Shown here piece after piece: positions 1-9,857 of a stretch of 64,000 nucleotides of DNA (within the stretch, counting starts at the first letter, position 1; every line of letters starts with the position of its first letter). The translations under genes were made by a program, and so were the position numbers. The notes under the pieces are model-generated. The model saw only the letters and a program-made list of their open reading frames with translations, had not been told where the DNA came from and did not search any database. The stretch lies in contig JAJEKV010000051.1 of NCBI GenBank assembly GCA_021234155.1, positions 2,544,754 through 2,608,753 on the forward strand. Direction: 5' to 3'. The stretch is from Isoetes taiwanensis (Eukaryota > Streptophyta > Lycopodiopsida > Isoetales > Isoetaceae).

Positions 1-269
1 CGATAAAAGGTGATTCATTACACTCCGCCATGCGATCCAATGTCAATAAAGCGGCTAGGAAAAGCTATACGCTGAAATGAACTCCTTTGCCTCATTAAAC
101 TCGCTTCCATTGAGTCGGACTCAAAGCAATGACAAGTAATCGACACCTTACCATCGGACATTGCTACCCTTCTTGAGAATTTAGCGATCTTTTTCCGGAT
201 GAGATCCACAAGCTTCCTCCTTTGAGAGAGGGTGGAATGTGAGATAACTCTTGAAACGGTACTAAGCCT

Positions 270-1521
270 ACCGGCAAAGCCCGTCACCGAATGAGTCCTC
301 CGGAGTTAGCGAGCTTAAGAAAGCTTGACTACAAGAGTTCTTGAATTTGGGGTTTATTATTTGATGTTTCACCATTTGGCTCCTATTCTTTTTGTCAAGA
401 AGAAAGATGGCTCCTTAAGGATGTGTATTGATTATAGGCAACTCAATAAGCATACCATCAAGAATCGCTATGCTTTGCCTAGAGGCGAGATGATCTTATG
501 AACCAGTTACAAGGAGCAAAATATTTCTCAAAGATTGATTTGCGCTCCGGGTACCATCAGATAAGGATTAAGGAAGAGGACATCCATAAGTCTGCTTTTC
601 GTACCAGATATGGGCATTATGAATTCACTGTCATGCCTTTTGGATTGACCAACGCCCCTGCAACGTTTATGCGGTTGATGAATGACATCTTCCGCCAATA
701 CTTGGATGACTTTGTTGTCATTTTCTTTGATGACATTCTCATCTATAGTAAAACCTTGCAGCAACATGAACAACATCTTCGATTAGCTTTGCAAAAGCTA
801 AGGCGCCATCAGCTCTTTGCCAAGTTCTCTAAATGCAAGTTAAGCCACTCAGGGTAGACTATTTGGGGCATATTATCTGTGAAGGAATTGCTTCTGAGAC
901 CAGCTAAGATAGAAGCAGTAAAGGATTGGCCCATTCCAGCTAATGTTTCAGAGGTCCGGAGTTTCTTGGGACTCGCAGGATATTATCGGAAATTTGTTAA
1001 GGATTTTGCAACAATTGCCGCACCTCTTACTAATCTCACAAGGCATGAGAAAGTAAAGGATTGGATGGAACATTGGAGAACAAAAGTCCAAGTCGGCTTT
1101 CAGAAGCTCAAGGATGCCTTAACATCTGCACCAGTCCTTACCTTGCACGATCACGAAAAGGATAAAATCGGTAACCACCGACGCTAGTAAGATAGCTACT
1201 GGTGGAGTTCTAATGCAGGAGGGGAGAGTTGTTGCTTACGATTCAAAGAAGATGAACGATGCAGAGCAGCGATATCCTACCCATGACCAGGAGTCGCTGG
1301 CAGTTGTTCGTGCTCTCCGTATTTGGAGACACTACCTTCTTGGTAGAAGATTTCAGCTGGATACAGATCATCAGAGTCTCCGCTATTTATCCACCCAGCC
1401 AAATCTCAATCTCGTCGGTAGCGGATGGATGGAATTCCTCGAGGAATATGACTTGAGATTGTATATAAGCCGGGGAAGCACAATGTGGTTTGCGGATGCT
1501 TTGTCCGTCATCCCTTCATAA
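270..1521 (+). pseudogene. pol: gypsy reverse transcriptase and RNase H (G1)
   Basis: This part of pol copies element RNA into DNA and removes the RNA strand. The palm is clear from 498 to 857: [13 protein letters not shown], then [18 protein letters not shown], and the catalytic FFDDILIYS at about 724-750. A thumb/connection remnant (VRSFLGLAGYYRKFVKDF) lies near 950-1010. RNase H follows in 1170-1521, with TTDASK, YDSKKMNDAEQRYPTHDQE and TDHQSLRYLS readable. The frame changes at about 857-880, 1185-1215 and upstream of 498, so no intact polyprotein exists in this reading. Family assignment is very secure. Whether the breaks are biological is uncertain. Confidence 0.9.
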
Positions 1522-1739
1522 CCCGCACCCATTGTAATGCCATTTCCACACTCACCGGCCCGAGTTTGGGAAGCAAATAGAACAGAACCTTGGCCACGAG
1601 ATCGAATTACGTAATATTTGGGAAAGTTTGGGTAAGGAGCCCGTCTTGATAGAGAGCGTGAAGCATTAGTTCATATAAGAAGGAGGGCAATTTATTATAT
1701 TACAAAAGATAAGTTGTGTGTTCCAAATGACTTCGGGGG

Positions 1740-2635
1740 TGCGAAAAGGTGATTCTCCATGATACACACAATGACCCTATAGCGAGGACATGCGGGTTTT
1801 ATGAAAACTTACTTTAAGATCCGCTCCGGCTATTTTTGGCCTTCCATGAAGAAGGATATTGCTAGGTACATCAAGCGATTGTCGGGTTTGTCGACCAAAC
1901 CAAAATTTGAGCAATTAAGAGTTCGGGGAGTTGCAACCTTTGGATGTGCCCAGCGCCAAGTGGGAAGTCATAACCATGGATTTCATTGTGGGGCTTCCGC
2001 GTACTCTCGTGGATATGATGCCTTAATGGTGCGTGGTCGACAAATTATCAAAGATGGCTCACTTCGCCATGTCGCACCACGGACACCGCCTTCGACACCG
2101 CCTTGCTCTTTGCAAAGGAAATTTTCAGGTTACACGGGATCCGAGAGTAATTGTATCGGATAGGGATCCTAAGTTTGTCGGTGCATTACGGAAGGATTTC
2201 TTCGCCACCATCGGACCAAGCTTGCCATGAGTACGACCTACCATCCTCGAGACGGATGGTCAAGCGAGCGTGTCAATGCATTATTATCGAAGATATGCTA
2301 AGAAGCTATGTATGGAGTGCTTAAATCACAATGGGCGGATTATATTTACTTGGTAGAATTAAGCCTATAGCGATTATAAAAGCAGGAGTCTTCTAGAATG
2401 TCTCCCTTCATGATAAATTATGGCTATCAATGTCTTACTCCAGACACGTGGCATAATCCTGTTTCTAAAGTGGAGGTCTCTCAACAACTCCTTTTAGAAA
2501 TGCAGGCCTTGGTGGAAGAAGTTTGGAGTTACTTATTGGCATACGCGAATCGTCGAGGAAAGAGTCTAGCGGATAAGCAGAACCCCACGAATCTTCGGTG
2601 GGCGAATCGGTTTGGCTTAAGATCAAAGTAAAACA
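1740..2635 (+). pseudogene. int: gypsy integrase core (G1)
   Basis: This domain inserts the cDNA into host DNA. The zinc-binding region is represented by GYFWPSMKKDIARYIK at about 1834-1881, although the following cysteines are not in frame. The catalytic core is seen as MDFIVGLP (about 1977), DALMV, and VIVSDRDPKFVG at about 2148-2182, which carries the second catalytic Asp. A degraded copy of the TDGQSERVN motif is near 2250-2275. MSPFMINYG at 2398 belongs to the C-terminal part of the core. There are at least four frame changes. The second copy (52620-53450) has the same domains with different breaks. Confidence 0.85.
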
Positions 2636-2678
2636 AGCCAAGCTTAAAATTGGTAAGCTGTAAGAAGTTGGCACCCGG

Positions 2679-3060
2679 ATGGGCTGGGCCGTTGGGATTC
2701 TTGAGCGCGTGGGAGAACAGGCATATCGCTTGGACTTGCCACCCCGCTTGAAGATCCACAAGGTCTTTCACGTGAGTCTTCTGAAGCAACACACCCCTGA
2801 CCCAGAGGAGGTTTTGGATACCCCAACTCTCCTAGAAATGGTGAAAGAGCATTTGGAAATAGTGCACGAAGCTCTCCTTGATCGAGCTTACAAAAGCGGA
2901 CCGGAAGGACTCAAATGTTGCAATACTTGGTCAAGTGGAAGCACTTACCGGTTGAAGATGCTACGGGTGATGAAGATAGACCTTGAGAAGCACTATCCGG
3001 ACTTCATGCGGGAATCTCAAGGCGCACCATCAACGATGCTATCAACCCCGCTCGGGTGGT
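2679..3060 (+). pseudogene. gypsy integrase C-terminus with chromodomain (G1)
   Basis: The stretch YRLDLPPRLKIHKVFHVSLL at about 2730-2785 is the GPY/F-type end of integrase. It is followed by a chromodomain remnant, with LQYLVKWKHLP visible in one frame near 2915-2950 and an ED.T..KHYPDF tail after it. Chromodomains guide chromovirus integration toward particular chromatin, and they define this branch of Ty3/gypsy. The frame is shifted several times. The equivalent region of G2 (53640-53960) reads better through ALLDRSLQTHLRTQMLQYLV. Confidence 0.8.
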
Positions 3061-3726
3061 AAGCTTGAAGGCGATTGACCGAGAATCATGTTCTAGAGGG
3101 GTAGGCGCGTATATGATAATAATAACCGATGATGGGATCACCTTCGTGTTCTCTAGGGCGTGGTGTATTGTTGATGTTGACATGACCCGAATTGCTAGAA
3201 AGGCATCTAGTACATAGCTGCGTTCATTAGGCTATACGGGGAACTCCACCATTCCTTATGCCACAATGAATTGCAAGCCGCGTACACATGATAGATTCCC
3301 TTCTAGATATTTTTTCTTTTTATTTGTAGGGGGTGGTCCTTCAACCACAACTTAATCATATTATTAACCTACGGGTATATGGTTGTGTCTTGAGGCCAAT
3401 GAACAAGTCGCCACCGCCTTGTATAGAGGGTTCTTGATGACCCAACTTTTCCGTATTGGTTTTGTCTACATGTGTGATTTTTTTTGTCGAGAATGTTTTA
3501 AATGGGACTTGGTCCTAAACTCCCTTGATCATAAGTTTGTATCGGGCACCACGGTGCTTGTACTTTGATATTTTAACTTCAATGTATTCTTGTCCAGAAT
3601 TACTATAATTTCAGCGTATTAATGTTATATTCTTAACTTCATTTTCTAATTGATTGCTTTACGTATATGTATTCAATTAACTAACCCCAATCTTTGAGGG
3701 CGGCATTATTTTTTAAGGAGGGAGAA
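3061..3726 (+). other. gypsy 3' non-coding region and polypurine tract (G1)
   Basis: No convincing coding sequence lies between pol and the LTR. The stretch is shared with the second copy (about 53960-54668). It ends in a purine run, aaggagggagaa, at 3715-3726, directly before the LTR. This is the expected plus-strand priming site. Confidence 0.75.
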
Positions 3727-5321
3727 TGTGGCGTTCCATGTAGTTATCACGGTCTACGTCATGTATTTGTAATGGGAAATACGGTCTACGTCATGTATTT
3801 GCAATGGGAATTTAATTGCAACCTAGGGAGTTACCTTAAAAAGGATTAAATTAGCTATGCTAATTTAACACATTAAAAATAATAACCTATAACCTAGGAA
3901 ATTAGGCTAATTACCATTTGGGGGCGCCACGCCCTTTAATCGATTGGGCAACATGGGGATTGCCAAGTTTGGATGCCGGCTTGACCCCTATCCACGGGAT
4001 TGACTCACGAAGATCGACCAAGGAAGGCGGGAGGTGGCGCCATCATACACTTGCGGAAGATCACCATAGCAGTCGTCCCTGTGAAAGTAACAAATTTGAA
4101 TTCTCAACTCCCGGAAGATGGAGGCACCCCATGGAAAGCGAGTCGGCCGAATTCAGGTAGGTGGCTATGTGAATTCTAGTTAACACTTGGTTGTGTCCGT
4201 CTCTCTCTGTTCTCTTTGTGAATCAATCATAGAAACTAACCCTTGATTGTACAAACAAGTTCTCTTTATATTCAATTACGGTTCTTACTCACGAAAGGAT
4301 GGATTGTTAGTTCTTTGTTTAATCGACTTTGAAGCGGGGGATTACGGGGGTAGAGGCCTCAGGAAGGTGTATTGTAGTATGCTCCTAGATGGCATGCATG
4401 CGGTCCCATTAGTTGCGGCTGTGCACAAGAACCCACCGGGTCCTAGATGCTATGGTGCGGCTTAGCACCGGACAAGGAACACAAGTGGTGACATGAGGGG
4501 TGGGGTCTTGCATGAGCATACAAGCTCCCCGAGACTCCTGGATGGTGGGCTAGGCGATGGCGGTCACGTTGAGGGGCGGATATGGGTGCGACACTCCACA
4601 GGTGTAGAGGTGTGATCCGTATGGAGCACCATGCACTTTGAGTAGATTTAGGGTGAGTAAAGAGATGCGGATGCGGGGGTCGCTAATGCGGCACGTATTC
4701 TCTAGCTCACCCATGGAACCACTTGTGATTACGGAAGGGGCGCCTCCAGGACCTGCCTCATCGGACCAGGCGTCATGAAACACGGAGGTAGGCTCGGAGG
4801 GTGATGCCACGAGTTTTGCGTCTCAGGAAGGCTATAGCAAAGCCATAGCATGAATTGACCCATCACGCAAAGTGTGCACGGGGGGGCGGATGGAGTGGAC
4901 AACCCTAGCCAATGTTCTATGCCAGCCAGCGCCATGCCAAGACTCGGTCTGCTGATCCCTTGAGGCCCGGTAGGTCGGTCGATCCCCACGGGAGTTTGAG
5001 TAGGGGTAGAACACGGGTTACGGGTGTTTTTCGTAGGATTAGATGCATATTCTATGCCGTTGGTATATTAGATGGATCGCCACCCTTCGTGGTGGTTATT
5101 TATGTATATTCATCTTTGTGTGCTAACCCTTGTATTCATGCTTAGCGACGTAGGAGTCCCCGAAGGCGTGGGCGAATGACCCTTTCGTGTCCTTCTTTGG
5201 CCCTCATTTCATAGATGGCCCGAAATAGACGGAGGGCCCTGCTCATGGTGAGATGATTGCCATGGGAGGGGAAAGTCCCCGTATGTATACGCCCAGGGTC
5301 GATATATTCGGGGCGTCCACA
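3727..5321 (+). repeat. LTR of gypsy element G1 (about 1.6 kb)
   Basis: The repeat starts TGTGGCG directly after the polypurine tract and ends CCACA before a primer-binding site. It aligns end to end with 54669-56271. Short open frames inside it are not conserved between the two copies and are not annotated as genes. A direct internal duplication (the motif acgtcatgtatttg near 3756 and 3790) lies at the 5' end and is present in both copies. Confidence 0.85.
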
Positions 5322-5322
5322 G

Positions 5323-5334
5323 TGGTATCGAGCC
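5323..5334 (+). promoter_or_regulatory. primer-binding site for initiator Met-tRNA (gypsy)
   Basis: The sequence tggtatcgagcc follows the LTR by one base. The usual plant PBS for tRNA-iMet reads tggtatcagagcc, so this copy differs by exactly the CAG-to-CG change seen elsewhere in the window. Its position after an LTR whose left side is a pol region implies internal-LTR-internal order. Confidence 0.75.
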
Positions 5335-6063
5335 GTGATTTCGGTTGTTCGAAATCATAGCACCGCCAAACACTAACTTCGTAGCACCGGTAGTTAGGAG
5401 GAGGCTAAGTCAATGTGTCGTTAGTTCTCTTTGTTGTTTGGCTTGGTGTTAGGTTAAGTTAAGAAATTGTAGCTTTGAAGTGGAGGGGCCAAGATTGGCG
5501 GCCTAGCAGGTGCCAGTGGGTAGCTCAAATGACAAAGATGATGGCTCCATTGGATTGGGCGTACTTGAATTACCCTAAAACAGTCAACTCTAGGCGAAAA
5601 ATGGTCAAGGGCAGGCCCAAAAATGAACTCGGTAGCCGCTTGCCTTTTGTCACTTTTGATCAAGATAAGCGCCCGAAATCTTTGTCGGCCGACCCGTCGA
5701 CTTCGAGTCAACGCAGACCCCGCCAGTCAACTCGCGCCGCGCTTGCATTTCGACGACGCCTTGACCGGTGAGCCCCGATATAATGCCATCGGCGCCCGAC
5801 CGTATGTGGCGCGTATTTCCGCCGTATAATTTTTTTTTAATAATAAAATTTTGAAGTTAATAAGAAAAAATTTTGAAAATTTTAAAAGATAATTGGCCGT
5901 TTAGCAAACCATTTCCTGTCATTTGCTTTTGCTTCCGTGCCTCCAACCGCCTGAGCCGCCCTCCGCCATCGCCACCAGACCGGACCTTGATCTTGCGCCC
6001 TTGTGCCTTGTGCATCTTAGCGCCCCCTTTGCCATCCCCCCCACGCCACCAAGACTACCCACT
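5335..6063 (+). other. gypsy leader / region without assignable gene
   Basis: This stretch begins as the leader of a second gypsy internal region. Short frames (for example 5475-5771) do not match a domain I recognise. A poly-T and AT-rich patch at 5828-5885 marks a composition change, and a C-rich segment (5940-6060) precedes the next start codon. The end of the gypsy-derived part cannot be placed. Confidence 0.5.
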
Positions 6064-6840
6064 ATGGCCATTACCAAGAGCGCTCCGGATCCGTCCACCA
6101 TGAGCATCGTGGAGATCTATGCCATGATTGCTAAGCACATGGCTACTGACCCAGCCCTCATCGACATCTTGTTGGATGAGCTGGTCAATAGGTTTGAGAA
6201 CAACGATAGGATTCCATATCCTGTCTATCACTTCTCAGAGCCATTCCTCATCCGGCTGAACCTACGCCAGCTCCCCTATACCCTTGTTGAGCAACCTGAT
6301 ATGGTAATGATGCTCATCAAATTTTATCCTCGAGCGGGGAAGGCCATGCGGAGGAGGAGGAAGATGTCAGGACGGAGGCCGACCGTATTAGGGGTTTTGC
6401 CAGGGAGGACGACCACCGGGAGATTGAGCGGGCTGACACAGCAGCCCGGGGTAGGGAGTACCGGTACCTCGGGGACGGCTTTGCCGTCATCGATGGCAGA
6501 GCCATTGAGGTTCCCCATACCAGCGGCATGAGGGTTCCAACGGCTTTGTATGGGGAGAAATCCCCGACATCGGCATAGACTATCGACAACTATTCGGATA
6601 GATATGGGTCTGCTGACCACAAAGGTACCCACGCCGAACTTAATCACCGTGCGCAGCCCAACTTTTCAGATCCAAGAAGACCTAAGGAGAGCTCGGGGAA
6701 GAGCGAGAAGTTGGAACAAGATGAGCGGGACCGACAAGATCAGCGGGACCAAGGGGAGGAGGTGCATCCGGGAGTGGCTCGAACCCAAACCGGCGCGATC
6801 CAACCGTTAAGCTCCTGGGAGGAAGGGAGTCGCCCATAAG
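6064..6840 (+). pseudogene. charged protein of unknown function, probably N-terminal part of the H3-fold protein
   Basis: A start at 6064 (MAITKSAPDPSTMSIVEIY) opens a clean frame to about 6330. Coding character then continues in another frame with acidic and basic residues (AEEEEDVRTEADRIRGF, then EYRYLGDGFAVIDGRAIEV), and later with QDERD-type repeats near 6710-6760. The charged frame ends in VARTQTGA near 6773, which faintly recalls the ARTKQTAR start of histone H3 tails. I do not recognise a known family. Frame switches near 6335, 6570 and 6825 prevent a single product as read. The same strand and close spacing with the H3 fold suggest one gene, but two adjacent genes remain possible. Confidence 0.5.
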
Positions 6841-7284
6841 GCCCGTGATCAATACAAGGATAAGTTAAGGACTGTCGGGGCTTTTGGGAAGAAGACCAGC
6901 TCCGACCGGAGGCAGCAGCGAGTGGACAACTCCCGGCCGGTTGCTGGGGCTAAGACGGTGCCAACATCGTCGGGCCTGGGGGCGGCGGAAGCCTCATCGG
7001 TTCGACCCCGATCGTGGCATTGCGGAGATCCGCCAAATTCTAAGTCCACGGACCTTCTGATCAGGAAGCTACCTTTTCAGAGGCTGGTACGGGAGATCGC
7101 ACAGCAATTTAAGACCGATCTCCGTTTCCAGACCTTTGCAATTTTGGCGCTCCAAGAGGCTGCTGAAGCCTACTTGGTAGCACTTTTTGGTGATGCCAAC
7201 CTTTGCGCTATCCACGCAAAGAGGGTCACCATAATGCCTAAGGATTTAGCCCTCGCCCGTAGGATACGGGGGGAGCAACCTTAG
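6841..7284 (+). pseudogene. histone H3-like domain, divergent H3 variant (frameshifted)
   Basis: The last 80 codons are unmistakably a histone H3 core: [44 protein letters not shown] and [14 protein letters not shown], ending [10 protein letters not shown] at the stop 7282-7284. Loop 1 has canonical length, so it lacks the insertion typical of plant CENH3. Compared with standard H3, GDA replaces EDT, TF replaces the residues after LRFQ, and LA replaces IQ near the end. RKPHRF at 6986-7003 is the start of the fold but lies one frame over, so two compensating shifts occur between 6980 and 7045. One coincides with ttctaag where ttccagaag would be expected. The upstream tail ([17 protein letters not shown]) is longer than, and unlike, a normal H3 tail. 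Confidence 0.8.
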
Positions 7285-7480
7285 CCTACTTGCGGGGATC
7301 CGCGTTTGTACATATTTTTTGTGATAATTAATAAAAAGGCTTTTATTTTGAATTAAAAGTTTAATGTTTTTTTTTTAAATTTAAATTAAAATGCTGACGT
7401 CAGCTTTAATAAGAGGGTTTAAAAGGGGACTGTAAGGTTATTTTAAACGCTTCTTTTCCTCTCTCCTCCCTTCTAGCGCC
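7285..7480 (+). promoter_or_regulatory. intergenic region: possible polyadenylation signal, CRE-like palindrome and TATA-like box
   Basis: AT-rich sequence with aataaaaagg (about 7329) could serve the upstream gene. GCTGACGTCAGC at 7393-7404 is a perfect 12-bp palindrome containing TGACGTCA, the bZIP/CRE-type core. A TTTAAAAGG box (about 7418) and a CT-rich leader (7448-7475) precede the ATG at 7481. The arrangement fits a plant promoter, but this is inferred from motifs only. Confidence 0.45.
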
Positions 7481-8889
7481 ATGGCTGCCGCCGCCGACCT
7501 TGCTGCCTGGTACCTTGATGGAGAGAAATGGGATCCACAGGTTCCCTTCGACCTGCTGCAGCCTTTGCTATGCCAACGCATAGATCTCCTTGCCAACATG
7601 CAGCGGCATCCGGACTACACCGGATTCCTTGACTTTTACATGGAGGAAATGCTTCCTCTGTGTATTCCTCTGGGGGATCCTCCCCACTTGTATTTGGAGC
7701 GGGAGATAGTTCGGCAGATGCTAGGCGGGGACACACATGCTTATGATGTCCCAAGGGAAACTCCGATGGGGTAAACACCTACCGGTGGTCCAAGCATCCG
7801 GGGCAGCAATATCGGAAGCTACTTTCGGCTCTAGCCATCCTCATGGACCAATACGTTGAGGATGAAACCTTGCCGCCGTGAGAGAAGGGCAAGCTGCGAG
7901 AATCCTCCGAGGAGGGGATGACGAGCATATAGGAATGGGCGACTTTGCCCGTTGGAAAGAGCTAGCGGAGAGGAGCTACCACCGCGCGTGACCAATCTAT
8001 AGGCTTGTCGGGGTTAGACGGCCTTCCGTTATTTATCACCGAGGGCAGGAATACCTTCTCTTGGATGATATTATCCGGGCGTATCGCGTGGTGGCGGATT
8101 TAGGCAAAGCGCAAAGACCATGTACTTTACGAAGCTTCGGAGTATTGTATGGATGATTTCATCGACTTCACTTCTACCGAGCTTCCTGGGAGGTGCACCA
8201 GCTCCTTCAGTTCCGTCGAGGGAGACTCTAGAGCCGGCGGAGACTCTACTACGTCTTCATTGACCGTGATCACGAGGGAACCCGGCCGCGCAGCACGCAC
8301 GGATGCCTTCACGGCTATGGGACCTCACGTCCCAAACATTAATATGGTGGAAGTTCCCTCCGGCTTCGGATGATGAGGGTGAAGATTTATACCATAACCC
8401 CTACAAGACAAGAAGGAGGAGCAACAGGAGCTCAAGGAGGAAGAAGTCCCCATGGACTGGATAAAGAAGTGGCAAGCATCCGAGACCGCAAAGGGAAAGT
8501 CTTTGGGTAACCATCTTACCCGTTTCTTTTTGTCGGCCTTCAAATACGGACAAGTCCTCTTCATAGCCCGAGATCTAGCGCCAGAGGCTGAAGCTTCATG
8601 GTGGGGCCTCCGTGCCCTCTCTACACTGGCCGGCCACAAGAAGCTTCCCCCTATCGTGACGCTTATGTACTGTATCTGACGGGATCTTGCCCTGACGGCC
8701 TTGGGTCAGGACATTGCGCCTTGGATGGGCATGAAGCTCCTCATGGCAGCCCCATTGGCCGTTGCCTATCCACCAGAGGTTGCATCTGTTGCGGCTGCCA
8801 CAGTAGACCCTGGGTTTACTCTGCTGCGACACCGACCGCCTCCACCACCTCCTAGGGCTAAGGATCAGGAGGCAGGGCCTAGTTCCTAG
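7481..8889 (+). pseudogene. unknown protein gene, frameshifted
   Basis: The start at 7481 lies in agcgccATGGCTGCC, a good plant initiation context. The first 97 codons are open (DLAAWYLDGEKWDPQVPF, then HLYLEREIVRQML). Coding continues in other frames through TYRWSKHPGQQYRKLLSA (about 7780), RRPSVIYHRGQEYLLLDDII (about 8025), then MDWIKKWQASETAKGKSLGN (8452), and a proline-rich end GPSS before the stop near 8889. At least five frame changes are needed. No known domain is recognised. It lies between the H3-fold gene and the split exon, all on the same strand. Confidence 0.5.
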
Positions 8890-9181
8890 TATAATTTTGC
8901 TATGAAAAATGTATATATATGAAAACATATATATATATATATGTTTTGCTAGTTTTTTTTCCTTATATATCTATATATGTGTGTTCTGGGATTTTCGGTT
9001 GGCAATTGAATGGACCATATTGACAAATGGTGTACCTTATTTACTTATTAAATACAAAGTTCTCTTGAGGAGTATTATTGAATTGTGTGTTTTTCTTTAT
9101 GACATCCTCTTCAAAAGTATTAAAACTTTAGAATATAATGGAATTACAAAATGTTCTCTATTTATTCCAACTATGTTGCAG
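8890..9181 (+). other. AT-rich spacer / probable intron with short (AT)n
   Basis: AT-rich, with an (AT)n run at 8926-8942. From 8943 onward it is nearly identical to 43256 onward. The sequence actatgttgcag ending at 9181 is a good 3' splice site for the exon that follows. Confidence 0.5.
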
Positions 9182-9469
9182 AGGAAAACATTTGGGAATA
9201 TGAGGAAAGAATCACCGATATGGTTAGGAGGGACGATCCCGGGCCGCCAGACCAGGACTATGGCCAGAGATATGGTGAATATCCAGAGTGGGAGGAAGGC
9301 TATGAAACCGAACCACCGCCACCAGGGGAACTCTACGACCCTGACAAAGGGCTAGAGATAGTTAACATCCTCAGGGATCGAGCTTTCGAGGATCTGAAGA
9401 TGACCCTGTGTCGTACCTGGGACTATTGGAATATGACCAGGCACGAAGCCTTCGAGGACGCCAACGACC
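9182..9469 (+). pseudogene. host-gene exon interrupted by copia insertion (copy 1)
   Basis: After the 3' splice site, the frame reads ENIWEYEERITDMVRRDDPG, then a Glu/Pro-rich stretch, then KGLEIVNILRDRAFEDLKMT and TRHEAFEDAND, and runs into the copia LTR at 9470. The protein is acidic and not recognised. The same exon recurs at 43495-43781, where the far side of the insertion is also present, and the two sides read in one frame. The first copy keeps the frame better (around 9400-9425) than the second. It is not known whether 7481-8889 supplies upstream exons. Confidence 0.65.
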
Positions 9470-9807
9470 TGTCGAGATATATGATATCGAGATCACCATC
9501 TTGCTGCTTGACAGCACTGACAGCACTCAGCACAGAGGTGCTGACTATGTGCTGAATCAGCACTTCATCAGCACCTACACCAGCCCACCCACTTGCCTTA
9601 ATTAGGTACGGCACCGACTTGCCTTAATTAGTTACGGCATAATTATGTGTGGTTGGTAAGCGGAGGAGCGATTATTATCACGCCCCTTTTATATCTTGTA
9701 TTCATACTTACGTTTAACACAATTCCTTTTTGCTTTGTTTTGGGAGCTTGCGCTCTCGGATATCGGTGTGCATCCCCTTCTCTCCCTTTCTTGGTGCAAC
9801 CTTGACA
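9470..9807 (+). repeat. copia 5' LTR (338 bp, copy 1)
   Basis: It begins TGTCGAG and ends CTTGACA, giving TGTC...GACA termini. It is near-identical to 43782-44125 and 48497-48841. The three copies differ mostly in a cluster of CAG/CTG triplets near 9510-9580. Confidence 0.9.
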
Positions 9808-9819
9808 TGGTATCAGAGC
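9808..9819 (+). promoter_or_regulatory. copia primer-binding site (tRNA-iMet)
   Basis: tggtatcagagc directly follows the LTR. It is the standard plant LTR-element PBS, here with the CAG intact. Confidence 0.9.
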
Positions 9820-9857
9820 ACTAGGTGTGCTGAGATTGATTCAAGATCAACACAGCA

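Larger units (their letters stand above)
1..5321 (+). mobile_element. Ty3/gypsy chromovirus, 5'-truncated by window edge (copy G1)
   Basis: The domain order RT, RNase H, integrase, chromodomain, polypurine tract, LTR identifies a Ty3/gypsy element of the chromovirus branch. The window opens inside the protease-RT junction, because the first bases match the sequence from about 50944 in the second copy. No single frame spans pol. It is broken into many short frames, and many of the breaks sit at places where the other copy has CTG or CAG. The element is therefore annotated as broken, but part of the damage may be consensus error. A primer-binding site directly follows the LTR at 5323, so the LTR also serves as the 5' LTR of a second internal region. 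Confidence 0.9.

Noticed and set aside
6841-7284. Centromeric histone CENH3
   Set aside because: The loop-1 insertion and CENH3-specific changes are missing, and the core is close to ordinary H3. Only the long tail would fit.
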